Positions 50,052 to 57,681 of a stretch of 64,000 bases of DNA are shown here, piece after piece. Position 1 is the stretch's first letter. The number at the start of each line of letters is the position of its first letter. A program made the translations under genes and the position numbers. Origin of the DNA: Methylibium rhizosphaerae (GTDB lineage: Bacteria; Pseudomonadota; Gammaproteobacteria; Burkholderiales; Burkholderiaceae_C); assembly GCF_006386545.1 (NCBI RefSeq), contig NZ_SWAR01000005.1, positions 154,552 to 218,551 on the forward strand, given 5' to 3'. Below the pieces are notes generated by a model that was not told the DNA's origin, ran no database searches, and saw nothing but the letters and a program-made list of their open reading frames with translations.

Positions 50052-50813
50052 TCAGCGCAGGAAGGCGTCGTAGCCGGTCTTCAGGATCAGCGCGCCCACC
50101 ACCACGATGAACACGCCGCGCACGAAACCCGCGCCATGCTTGAGCGCGAGGCGGATGCCGGCCAGGCTGCCCGCCACGTTGGCCAGCGCCATCACCAGCG
50201 CGATGTGCCACCACACGTGGCCCTTCCAGGCGAACAGCACAAGGGCGGCGAAGTTGGTCGCGGTGTTCAGGAGCTTCGCGCTGGCCGACGCGTGCAGGAA
50301 GTCGTAGCCCAGCAGGCGCACGAACAGGAAGACGAAGAAGCTGCCGGTGCCCGGGCCGAAGAAGCCGTCGTAGAAGCCGATCAGCAGGCCGATGCCGGCC
50401 GCCACCGCCGCTTCGCTGCGACCGGCAAAACGGGGGGCATGTTCGCGGCCGAGGTCCTTGCGGGCCAGCGTGTACAGCAGCACGCCCAGCAGAATGAAGG
50501 GCAGCGCACGCCGCAGGCCGTCGGGCGGCACCATCGTCACCACCCAGGCGCCGGCGAAGCTGCCGGCCAGCGCCGCCCCAGCGCCCGGCAGCAGCGCGGG
50601 CCAGTTCATCTGCACCTTGCGCGCGAACTGCAGCGTGGCCCAGCCGGTGCCCCAGATGGCGGCGCCCTTGTTGGTGCCGAACAGCGTGGCCGGCGCCGTA
50701 TTCGGGAACACGCCGAACAAGGCCGGCACCAGGATCAGCCCGCCGCCGCCCACGATGGCGTCCACGAAACCGGCGAACAGCGAAGCAAGCGAAACAACGA
50801 CGAGATCGAGCAT
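50052..50813 (-). CDS. TauE/SafE (TSUP) family permease
   Basis: 253-residue inner membrane protein with eight hydrophobic segments, two repeats each starting with the TSUP motif (FAGFVDAIVGGGGLILVPAL and LLIGFYDGFFGPGTGSFFVFLFVR). Members export sulfite, sulfoacetate or other sulfur or carboxylate anions; the substrate here is unknown. It is downstream of the Crp/Fnr gene on the same strand with 47 bases between. Confidence 0.92.
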   Translation of the reverse strand: MLDLVVVSLASLFAGFVDAIVGGGGLILVPALFGVFPNTAPATLFGTNKGAAIWGTGWATLQFARKVQMNWPALLPGAGAALAGSFAGAWVVTMVPPDGLRRALPFILLGVLLYTLARKDLGREHAPRFAGRSEAAVAAGIGLLIGFYDGFFGPGTGSFFVFLFVRLLGYDFLHASASAKLLNTATNFAALVLFAWKGHVWWHIALVMALANVAGSLAGIRLALKHGAGFVRGVFIVVVGALILKTGYDAFLR

Positions 50814-50860
50814 CTGGAGGCAGGCAGCGGCGCAAAGCCGCGCAGCATAGCCGCCCCGCT

Positions 50861-51556
50861 TCAGCCCGCGCAGGCGTAGGCGCGAAGCCCTTGCAGGTCG
50901 GTCACGGTCACCCCGCGCGACTCGACGCGGATGAGGCCGATGCGCTCGAGCTCGTGCAAGGCGGTGTTGACCCGCTGCCGGGACAGGCCCGACAGCAGGC
51001 CGATCTCGTTTTGGCGCAGGTCCACGAACGGCCCGGGATCGGGGTAGAGGTCGGGGTTGAACAGCTGCGCCAGGCAGCGCGCCACCCGGGCATCCGGGCT
51101 CAGCAGGCGGCCGCCCTCGAGCATGCCGATGAACAGCCCGAGCCGCGCGTTCATCAGCGTCTGCAGGTAATGGTTGAACGGCAGGCTGGTGTCGCGCAGC
51201 CGCTGGAAGGTGGCGGCCGGCACCAGCGCGATGCGGGTGGGACGCAGCGCCACCGCGTCGTAGCGGCGCGGCTCGCGCTTCAGCAGCGACCCTTCGCCGA
51301 ACCAGGCATCGGCGCACACGCCGGCCAGTGTGGAGGTCTTGCCGTCGGCCAGGGTCACCGACATCTTGCCCAGCCCTTCGATGATGCCGATCCAGTGGTC
51401 CACCGGATGGCCCATGCGGGCGATGCAGCCGTTCTGCGGCACGTGGCGCTCGCGCGTCTCGTGCAGCACGAGGTCGAACTCCGCCGGGGTGAGCACCCGG
51501 CCCCAGGTCGACGCGGCCAGCATCTCGTGCAGGGTTCTCGTCGGCGCTTTCGGCAT
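50861..51556 (-). CDS. Crp/Fnr family transcriptional regulator
   Basis: 231-residue regulator: cyclic-nucleotide-binding-like N-terminal barrel (IGIIEGLGKMSVTLADGKTSTLAGVCADAWFGEGSLLKREPRRYDAVAL) and C-terminal winged helix (LRQNEIGLLSGLSRQRVNTALHELERIGLIRVESRGVTV). The cysteines needed for an Fnr iron-sulfur cluster are absent, so ligand is probably a nucleotide or nothing. Ribosome site is weak. A strong terminator on the same strand ends only 37 bases upstream of its ATG. Confidence 0.9.
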   Translation of the reverse strand: MPKAPTRTLHEMLAASTWGRVLTPAEFDLVLHETRERHVPQNGCIARMGHPVDHWIGIIEGLGKMSVTLADGKTSTLAGVCADAWFGEGSLLKREPRRYDAVALRPTRIALVPAATFQRLRDTSLPFNHYLQTLMNARLGLFIGMLEGGRLLSPDARVARCLAQLFNPDLYPDPGPFVDLRQNEIGLLSGLSRQRVNTALHELERIGLIRVESRGVTVTDLQGLRAYACAG

Positions 51557-51592
51557 GGGTCTCTCGAGCGAGCGAGCGTTGCGGTGTTCACC

Positions 51593-51624
51593 AAAAAACA
51601 AGGGCGCCGGAGAGCCGGCGCCCT
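51593..51624 (-). terminator. Strong intrinsic terminator in front of the Crp/Fnr gene
   Basis: Perfect ten-base stem AGGGCGCCGG (51601-51610) with CCGGCGCCCT (51615-51624), loop of four, followed on the minus strand by TTGTTTTTT. There is no minus-strand protein gene upstream for it to end. Confidence 0.88.
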
Positions 51625-51720
51625 GTGAGGGTGACTTTGTCTTGAAGTCACGCTGTCTGATGATTCTGGTGTTCTTCGCTTGTCTCCTCAGTCCCCCGCC
51701 TGCGCGGGCTGTGGGCTCGC
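51593..51720 (-). ncRNA. Candidate small RNA or leader upstream of the Crp/Fnr gene
   Basis: On the minus strand three hairpins follow in order: CCCGC/GCGGG (51704-51708 with 51695-51699), a seven-base stem GTGACTT/AAGTCAC (51645-51651 with 51631-51637), and a ten-base GC stem ending in TTGTTTTTT. This stem-stem-terminator arrangement with no coding frame resembles Hfq-type small RNAs or an attenuated leader. The 5' end is not defined by a clear promoter, so the boundary at 51720 is approximate. Confidence 0.45.
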
Positions 51721-51850
51721 GGCGAGTGGGCGCACTGTAGGCGCCTCCGGGGGGGGCCGCACTTGGGGTTTTCCTGCCCCTTTTTTGGGCAATCGTGCCG
51801 CCCACCGCCCGAGAATCCTGGCCTGTCGCCACTTTGTGCACGGGAACGCC

Positions 51851-52687
51851 ATGGAACTCAGTTGCTTCAGTTACCAGGTACGGGCCAACGTCGGCCATCT
51901 GGTACTCAACCGGCCTGCTGCGCTCAACACGATGAGCCCCACCTTCTGGCGCGAGCTCGAGGCGGTGCTGGGCGAGCTGCACCGCCACAGCGCCGGCGTG
52001 CGTGCGCTCGTACTCAGCTCGACCGGCAAGCACTTCAGCGCCGGCATGGCGCTCGAGACCTTCGGCGCCGGCATCGCCATGGACGACAGCGCCGCGGCCG
52101 GCCGCGCCAACATCGTGGACGAACTGCTCGACATGCAGCAGGTGTTCAACCAGCTCGAGGCGCTGCGCCTGCCGGTGATCTGCGCCATCCAGGGCGGCTG
52201 CATCGGCGGTGCGCTCGACATGGCGGCCGCCTGCGACATCCGCTGGTGCACCGCCGACGCGTTCTTCTGCATCCAGGAGATCAACATCGGCATGGTGGCC
52301 GACCTGGGCTCGCTGCAGCGCCTGCCCAAGCTCATGAGCCACAGCCTGCTGCGCGAGCTGGCCTACACCGGCCGGCGCCTGCCGGCGGCCAAGGCACTCG
52401 CCAGCGGTCTGGTGAGCGAGGTGTTCGACACGCAGGAGCAGATGCTCGAAGCCGCCCTCGCCTGCGCAGCCGAAATCGCGGGCAAGCCGCCGGTGGCCAT
52501 CGCCGGCAGCAAGCGCGCGCTCAACTACGCGCGCGACCATTCGGTGCGCGACAGCCTCGAGCAGATGGCCCTGCTGCAGGCCGGCTTCTGGCAGACCGAC
52601 AACCTGAAGCTCGCCATCGGCGCGCGCAAGGGCGAGGCGGCGCAGTTCGAGGACCTGCGGCCGATCCAGCGGTTCGCCGAACGCTGA
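51851..52687 (+). CDS. Enoyl-CoA hydratase family, probable dienoyl-CoA isomerase
   Basis: 278-residue crotonase-fold enzyme. The segment GGALDMAAACDIRWCTADAFFCIQEINIGMVADLGSLQRLPKL closely follows mitochondrial ECH1, the delta(3,5)-delta(2,4)-dienoyl-CoA isomerase, including the acidic pair (Glu in QEINIG and Asp in ADLGSLQRLP) that moves double bonds in odd-position unsaturated fatty acids. Oxyanion segment HFSAGMALETF. Acts in beta-oxidation of unsaturated acyl-CoA. The start ATG 51851 is directly before the conserved core. Confidence 0.87.
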   Translation: MELSCFSYQVRANVGHLVLNRPAALNTMSPTFWRELEAVLGELHRHSAGVRALVLSSTGKHFSAGMALETFGAGIAMDDSAAAGRANIVDELLDMQQVFNQLEALRLPVICAIQGGCIGGALDMAAACDIRWCTADAFFCIQEINIGMVADLGSLQRLPKLMSHSLLRELAYTGRRLPAAKALASGLVSEVFDTQEQMLEAALACAAEIAGKPPVAIAGSKRALNYARDHSVRDSLEQMALLQAGFWQTDNLKLAIGARKGEAAQFEDLRPIQRFAER

Positions 52688-52717
52688 GGCCTGCCGGAGT
52701 CCGCGAGCGAGCCGCAT

Positions 52718-52745
52718 GTATTACCATGGACCCCACCAGTAATAC
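52718..52745. promoter_or_regulatory. Inverted repeat operator of the AbrB/PIN toxin-antitoxin pair
   Basis: GTATTAC (52718-52724) and GTAATAC (52739-52745), exact inverted copies 14 bases apart and ending 12 bases before the antitoxin ATG. This is the usual place for autoregulation by an AbrB-fold antitoxin with its toxin. Confidence 0.65.
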
Positions 52746-52757
52746 CGGGCGATCCAG

Positions 52758-53000
52758 ATGGCAACCAGTCTGACGAGCAAGGGTCAGGTGACCATTCCCA
52801 AGCACATCCGGGATGCATTGCATTTGCACCCCGGCACTCCGGTCGAGTTTTCGGTCAACGAAAACGGAGAGGTGGTGCTGCAGGCCGCCGGAACGAAACC
52901 CAGGCGGCGCCCGGCGGATCGGTTTGCAGCGGTGCGAGGCAAAGCGGATGTGAAGTGGCGCACCGACGACTTGATGAAGCTGCTGCGCGGCGACGACTGA
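52758..53000 (+). CDS. AbrB/MazE/SpoVT-fold antitoxin
   Basis: 80-residue protein with the swapped-hairpin AbrB DNA-binding domain at the N-terminus (SLTSKGQVTIPKHIRDALHLHPGTPVEF) and a disordered basic/Trp-containing tail (RFAAVRGKADVKWRTDDLMKLLRGDD) that likely wraps the toxin. VapB-type antitoxin of the PIN toxin six bases downstream. Confidence 0.9.
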   Translation: MATSLTSKGQVTIPKHIRDALHLHPGTPVEFSVNENGEVVLQAAGTKPRRRPADRFAAVRGKADVKWRTDDLMKLLRGDD

Positions 53001-53006
53001 GCGGGC

Positions 53007-53405
53007 ATGCTGCTCGTCGATACCAACGTCCTGCTCGACGTGCTGCAGGACGACCCCGAATGGGCAGACTGGTCAATCAGCCAGCTGCGGGCCCAGTCTC
53101 AGGTGCATGAACTGGCCATCAACCCCGTGATCTATGCCGAAGTCTCGTTGTCGTTTTCGACCCTCGAGGCGCTCGAACGTGTCGTCGAGCAGATGCAGCT
53201 GACGCTCGAGGAACTGCCTCGACCTGCGCTCTTCCTCGCCGGCAAAGCCTTCGGCCAGTACCGGCGGCGCGGAGGCACCAAGGCGCAAGTACTGCCGGAC
53301 TTCTTCATCGGTGCACACGCAGCGGTGCGAGGCTGGCCGCTGCTCACACGCGATGCCAGCCGCTTTCGCACCTACTTTCCAGGCCTGACAGTGCTGGCGC
53401 CGTGA
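53007..53405 (+). CDS. PIN-domain ribonuclease toxin (VapC family)
   Basis: 132-residue PIN-domain toxin. Acidic catalytic residues are in place: Asp5 (LLVDTNVLLD), Glu45 (YAEVSL), Asp98 (LPDFFIGAHA) and Asp116 (TRDASRF). VapC toxins cleave tRNA or rRNA loops. Starts six bases after the antitoxin stop, so they form one operon. Confidence 0.9.
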   Translation: MLLVDTNVLLDVLQDDPEWADWSISQLRAQSQVHELAINPVIYAEVSLSFSTLEALERVVEQMQLTLEELPRPALFLAGKAFGQYRRRGGTKAQVLPDFFIGAHAAVRGWPLLTRDASRFRTYFPGLTVLAP

Positions 53406-53435
53406 AGGCCGGTCAACGCAGCGCCTGCCCGCAGC

Positions 53436-55097
53436 TCAGGCCTGAGCCGCTTCGGCAACGATCCACTGCGCCGCGCGCTCGGCGATCATGAGCGTCGGCG
53501 AGTTGGTGTTGCCGCTGGTGATGGTGGGCATCACCGAAGCGTCCACCACCCGCAGCCCCGCGATGCCGCGCACACGCAGGCGCGCATCGACCACCGCGCC
53601 ATCGTCGTCGGCCCGCCCCATCCTGCAGGTGCCCACCGGGTGGAAGATGGTGGTCGCGATGTCGCCGGCCAGCCGGGCCAGCTCCTCGTCCGTCTGGTAC
53701 TGCACGCCGGGCCGGTATTCCTCGGGCTGGTATTTCGCGAGCGCCGGCTGCGACACGATGCGGCGGGTGAGGCGCAGTGAATCGGCGGCGACCTGCCGGT
53801 CTTCGAGCGTGGACAGGTAGTTGGGCGCGATGGCCGGCGCGGCCTCGTGGCTCGGCGAAGTGATGCGCACATGGCCGCGGCTCGTCGGGTTGAGGTTGCA
53901 CACGCTGGCGGTGAAGGCGGGGAAGTCGTGCAGCGGTTCGCCGAAAGCGTCGAGCGACAACGGCTGCACGTGGTACTCGACATTGGGCCACTCGAATTGC
54001 GGCGACGACCGGGTGAAGGCGCCCAGCTGCGACGGCGCCATGCTCATCGGCCCGCTGCGCATCAGCGCGTACTCGAGCCCGATGGCCGCCTTGCCCCAGG
54101 GCGTGCTCGACAGCATGTTGAGCGTCTTCACGCCGTTGACCTTGAACACCGCGCGGATCTGCAGGTGGTCCTGCAGGTTCTCGCCCACGCCCGGCAGTTC
54201 GTGGCGCAGCTCGATGCCGTGGCCGCGCACCAGCTCGGCCGGCCCGACGCCCGACAGCTGCAGGATCTGCGGCGAGCCGATGGCACCGGCGCACAGCAGC
54301 ACCTCGCGCGCGGCCCGCGCGACCTGCACGCCCTCGGGCGTCACCACCTCGGCACCGGTGCAGCGCAAGGCACCGTCGGCGCCGCGCTCGAGCAGCAGTC
54401 GCTTCACCTGGGCGCCGGTCCACATCTCGAAGTTGGGCCGGCCATAGCAGGTGGGCCGCAGGAAGGCCTTGGCCGTGTTCCATCGCCAGCCCTTGCGCTG
54501 GTTCACCTCGAAATAGCCCACGCCTTCGTTGTTGCCGCGGTTGAAGTCGTCGGTGGCCGGAACGCCGGCTTGCTGTGCCGCCTTTGCAAACGCATCGAGG
54601 ATGTCCCAGCGCAGCCGCTGCTTCTCGACCCGCCATTCGCCGCCACGGCCGTGCAGCGCGGCGAAGGCCTCGTCCTGCCGGCCGCCGTCGAGCCGCCAGT
54701 GGTCCTCGTGCTGCTTGAAGTAGGGCAGGCAGGCGTCCCAGCGCCAGCCGTCGTCGCCGGCGAGTTGCGCCCACTGGTCGTAGTCGCGCGACTGGCCGCG
54801 CATGTAGATCATCCCGTTGATGCTGGAGCAGCCGCCCAGCACCTTGCCGCGCGGATAGCGCAGCGAGCGGCCGTTCAGGCCCGGGTCGGGTTCGGTCGTG
54901 TAGCACCAGTCGGTGCGGGGGTTGCCGATGCAGTAGAGGTAGCCGACCGGGATGTGGATCCAGTGATAGTCGTCGCGCCCGCCCGCCTCGATGAGCAGCA
55001 CACGGTGGCTGGTGTTGCGGCTCAGGCGGTTGGCCAGCAGGCAGCCGGCGGTGCCGGCGCCGATGATGATGTAGTCGAAGGTGGGCGTGTCGCTCAT
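53436..55097 (-). CDS. GMC-family FAD oxidoreductase (choline/alcohol dehydrogenase-like)
   Basis: 553-residue flavoenzyme. N-terminal FAD motif YIIIGAGTAGCLLANRLS with IEAGG, the GMC signature PRGKVLGGCSSINGMIYMRG, and the C-terminal HPVGTCRMG and VVDASVMPTITSGNTNSPTLMIAERAA. Similar to choline dehydrogenase BetA and to long-chain or polyethylene glycol alcohol dehydrogenases; no betaine gene is adjacent, so an alcohol dehydrogenase role is as likely. A longer frame to 55284 lacks conserved sequence. Confidence 0.92.
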   Translation of the reverse strand: MSDTPTFDYIIIGAGTAGCLLANRLSRNTSHRVLLIEAGGRDDYHWIHIPVGYLYCIGNPRTDWCYTTEPDPGLNGRSLRYPRGKVLGGCSSINGMIYMRGQSRDYDQWAQLAGDDGWRWDACLPYFKQHEDHWRLDGGRQDEAFAALHGRGGEWRVEKQRLRWDILDAFAKAAQQAGVPATDDFNRGNNEGVGYFEVNQRKGWRWNTAKAFLRPTCYGRPNFEMWTGAQVKRLLLERGADGALRCTGAEVVTPEGVQVARAAREVLLCAGAIGSPQILQLSGVGPAELVRGHGIELRHELPGVGENLQDHLQIRAVFKVNGVKTLNMLSSTPWGKAAIGLEYALMRSGPMSMAPSQLGAFTRSSPQFEWPNVEYHVQPLSLDAFGEPLHDFPAFTASVCNLNPTSRGHVRITSPSHEAAPAIAPNYLSTLEDRQVAADSLRLTRRIVSQPALAKYQPEEYRPGVQYQTDEELARLAGDIATTIFHPVGTCRMGRADDDGAVVDARLRVRGIAGLRVVDASVMPTITSGNTNSPTLMIAERAAQWIVAEAAQA

Positions 55098-55271
55098 GGA
55101 AGGTCTTGACCGTGGTCAGCGCAGCCCACACTGGGGCGACCAAGGGATGCTGGGAACGAACCTGCGCAGTATGCGGAGCTCGGGCGTTTGTCGCCAACGG
55201 GCTTACGCGGAGGATCGCGACACCCTTTACCGAGCCGGCATACTTGGTCCTTGAGGGACGAGGAGACCGCA

Positions 55272-55565
55272 GTGTCCGAAGCACACGAGCAATACCGGTT
55301 CAGCGCCACGCTGCAAACACATGACGCAGCGGCTCTCCACTGTCTTCGGGCCCTTTGCCAACATCACGCAGGCGGGAAGTACCCGCAAATCGGATGGGGC
55401 GGCACGAAGCAAAGTGACTGGAAATTGCGTGACGGCAAGTTCGTGGTTCGCTTCACGTCGGCTGCCGGGCGTGAGGCGTTCTTCAACGACGCCAGGCGTC
55501 TGCTGGCCAGTCACTGGAAGGAGATAGCGCGCAGTGACGAAGACCCGGCAACCCCTCAGCGATAG
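55272..55565 (+). CDS. Hypothetical protein
   Basis: 97-residue soluble protein I cannot assign. It reads as a compact alpha/beta fold (YRFSATLQTHDAAALHCLRALCQHH, WKLRDGKFVVRFTSAAGREAFFNDARRLL). GTG 55272 is preceded by GAGGAGA; lower GC than neighbours. It lies just before a toxin-antitoxin pair and may belong to the same small insertion. Confidence 0.6.
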   Translation: MSEAHEQYRFSATLQTHDAAALHCLRALCQHHAGGKYPQIGWGGTKQSDWKLRDGKFVVRFTSAAGREAFFNDARRLLASHWKEIARSDEDPATPQR

Positions 55566-55655
55566 AACGTGACGCCCTGCCCGCATCGAGCACATGCCTG
55601 GCAAGCCCGGGCACTCAAATTGGCAAGAAGCTAACCGACACAGCAACCCACGCGC

Positions 55656-55684
55656 TCGACAACTATGCGCCCCAGGCGTATAGT
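55656..55684 (+). promoter_or_regulatory. Strong sigma-70 promoter of the RelE/XRE toxin-antitoxin pair
   Basis: TCGACA (55656-55661) and TATAGT (55679-55684) with an ideal 17-base spacer. The predicted transcription start falls at about 55690-55692, on the toxin ATG at 55691, implying a leaderless toxin message. Confidence 0.75.
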
Positions 55685-55690
55685 GCCGCG

Positions 55691-56002
55691 ATGTTCACCG
55701 TGGTCGAGACCCAGCTGTTTCAGAAGCAGTGGCCCGCCTACTGGACGGAAGAAGAACGAGGCGAATTCGCGTCCTTCCTCTCTGCGAACCCCGAGGCCGG
55801 AGACGTCGTGCCAGAGTCCGGCGGCATTCGCAAGGTTCGCTGGAAACGCCCGGGGACCGGCAAGTCCGGTGGAGTACGGGTTATCTACTTCACCCGAAAT
55901 GAAGCAGAGGAGCTGGTGCTTCTCACCCTGTACGCGAAGTCCAAGACCGACAACCTCACCGGTGCTGTACTCAAGGAGATCCGTCGTGCCCTCGAAGACT
56001 AA
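55691..56002 (+). CDS. RelE/HigB-type toxin
   Basis: 103-residue RelE-superfamily toxin, expected to cut mRNA on the ribosome. Typical features: N-terminal FTVVETQLFQKQWPAYWTEEER helix, GGIRKVRWKRPGTGKSGGVRVIYF core and LTLYAKSKTDNLT, as in HigB2/RelE-like toxins followed by an XRE antitoxin. No ribosome site precedes the ATG. The antitoxin gene overlaps its 3' end by 17 bases. Confidence 0.88.
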   Translation: MFTVVETQLFQKQWPAYWTEEERGEFASFLSANPEAGDVVPESGGIRKVRWKRPGTGKSGGVRVIYFTRNEAEELVLLTLYAKSKTDNLTGAVLKEIRRALED

Positions 56003-56300
56003 GCCTCTCTCTCCCAAGGAACTCGCCAAGTTTGAGGCGAGCCGTGACCTCGGCGCCGAGCTTCTGCAATCCATCCACGAGATGAAGGCTGGCAAGGTCC
56101 GGGTTGCCTATAGCCCGGCCGCGGAGGCGCGAGAGAAAACCGGCCTGTCCCAAAGCCAGTTCGCCGCGCTACTGGGCGTATCCGTGCGCACACTGCAAGG
56201 CTGGGAGCAAGGTCGCAAACAGCCCAGCGGCGCAGCACGCACGCTGCTCACAATCGCGCGAACCAATCCAAAAGCGTTGCTTGCAGTTGCCGGCAAGTAG
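55986..56300 (+). CDS. HigA-type XRE antitoxin
   Basis: 104-residue antitoxin with a C-terminal helix-turn-helix (TGLSQSQFAALLGVSVRTLQGWEQGRKQPSGAARTLL) and an N-terminal helix that likely binds toxin. The GTG start has a strong AAGGAGA at 55973-55979 inside the toxin gene. Toxin-first order is typical of higBA. Confidence 0.88.
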   Translation: MPSKTKPLSPKELAKFEASRDLGAELLQSIHEMKAGKVRVAYSPAAEAREKTGLSQSQFAALLGVSVRTLQGWEQGRKQPSGAARTLLTIARTNPKALLAVAGK

Positions 56301-56327
56301 TGCCCGCCAGCTGGCCCCTGGAAGCGG

Positions 56328-56609
56328 CTATTCCTCGATCTTCACCCCCCGCCCGAATGCGAGGCGCCCCTTGATCTGCGCGGCGGCCTCCTTCGGCTCG
56401 GGGTAGTACCACACCGCATCGGGCGCCACGTCGCCGTCGACGAACAGGTTGTAGTAGCGGGCCTCGCCCTTCCAGGCGCACATGCTCTTGGTGTTGCTGG
56501 GCAGCAGGTAGTCGCGCGGCACTGCGCCTTCGGGGAAGTAGTGGTTGCCTTCGACCACCACGGTGTCGTCGCTTTCGGCCACCACGGTGCCGTTCCAGAT
56601 CGCTTTCAT
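56328..56609 (-). CDS. DUF427 domain protein
   Basis: 93-residue single DUF427 domain (MKAIWNGTVVAESDDTVVVEGNHYFP, TKSMCAWKGEARYYN, AVWYYPEPKEAAAQIKGRLAF). A beta-tent fold of unknown function, common in soil bacteria and fungi. It lies 22 bases after egtD on the same strand, so it may be co-transcribed with the ergothioneine genes. Confidence 0.92.
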   Translation of the reverse strand: MKAIWNGTVVAESDDTVVVEGNHYFPEGAVPRDYLLPSNTKSMCAWKGEARYYNLFVDGDVAPDAVWYYPEPKEAAAQIKGRLAFGRGVKIEE

Positions 56610-56631
56610 TCAACGGATTCCTTCTTCAATC

Positions 56632-57681
56632 TCATTCGTTCGGGGCCGCGAGCCAGTGCACGCTGAACATCCGGTCGCGGTCGCACCATACCGGCCCCAC
56701 CTCGAAGCCCGCCTCGAGTGCCAGCGCCTGGAAGCCTTCGACGGTGAACTTGTACGAATTCTCGGTGTGCAGCGTCTCGCCGTCGGCGAACTCGAAGCGA
56801 CGGCCGCACAGCACCACGCTCTGGCGGCGCCGGCTCACCAGGTGCATCTCGATGCGCTGCAGGCGCGGCTCGTAGAACGCGTAGTGCGCGAACTGCGCCG
56901 GCTCGAAGTCGGCGCCCAGCTCGCGATTGGCGCGCACCAGCAGGTTGCGGTTGAACGCGGCGGTCACGCCGGCCGTGTCGTTGTAGGCGGCGTGCAGAAC
57001 CGCCGGGTCCTTCACCAGGTCCACGCCGATCAGCAACCCGCCGCCCTTGAGCCATTGCGCCGCATTGCGCAGGAAGTGCGCCGCCTCGCCCGGCGAGAAG
57101 TTGCCGATCGACGAGCCGGGGAAGAAGCCGACGCGGCGGCTGCCCGGCAGTGCCGGCGGCAGCTCCACGTCGCGGGTGAAGTCGGCCGCAATGGGTGTGA
57201 TGGCGAGGCCGGGGTAGTCGCGCGCCAGCGGCTGCACAGCGGCCTGCAGGTGATCGCCGGAGATGTCGATCGGCACGAAGCGCCTCGGCGCGCGCAGCGC
57301 GTCGAGCAGCAGCCGCACCTTCACGCTCGAGCCGGCGCCGAACTCCACGATGTCGGCGCCCGGGCCCATGCACAGCGCCATCTCGTCGGCATGCCGCGCC
57401 AGCAGCGCAAGCTCGGTGCGCGTGGGGTAGTACTCGGGCAGCTCGCAGATCGCGTCGAACAGCGCCGACCCTTGCGCGTCATAGAAGTACTTCGGCGAAA
57501 TGATCCGCGGGCTGCGCGACAGCGCGGCGACGAGGTCCCGCGCGAACCCGGCCTGCTCGACACCGCCATCGAGTTCGCTGAAGTCGGAATCATTGGCGCG
57601 CTGCAGGCCCGCCGCTGCATCGAGCAGCATGTGCGCACGCAGGTCGGGCTTGATGCGCAGCAGATGTTGGTCGTGGTTCAC
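56632..57681 (-). CDS. egtD: L-histidine N(alpha)-methyltransferase EgtD
   Basis: 349-residue enzyme making hercynine from histidine with three SAM, the first step of ergothioneine synthesis. SAM site IVEFGAGSSVKVRLLLDAL; family motifs ISPKYFYDAQGSALFDAICELPEYYPTRTE and FFPGSSIGNFSPGEA. GTG start overlaps the egtB stop (GTGA), so the genes are coupled. Confidence 0.94.
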   Translation of the reverse strand: MNHDQHLLRIKPDLRAHMLLDAAAGLQRANDSDFSELDGGVEQAGFARDLVAALSRSPRIISPKYFYDAQGSALFDAICELPEYYPTRTELALLARHADEMALCMGPGADIVEFGAGSSVKVRLLLDALRAPRRFVPIDISGDHLQAAVQPLARDYPGLAITPIAADFTRDVELPPALPGSRRVGFFPGSSIGNFSPGEAAHFLRNAAQWLKGGGLLIGVDLVKDPAVLHAAYNDTAGVTAAFNRNLLVRANRELGADFEPAQFAHYAFYEPRLQRIEMHLVSRRRQSVVLCGRRFEFADGETLHTENSYKFTVEGFQALALEAGFEVGPVWCDRDRMFSVHWLAAPNE

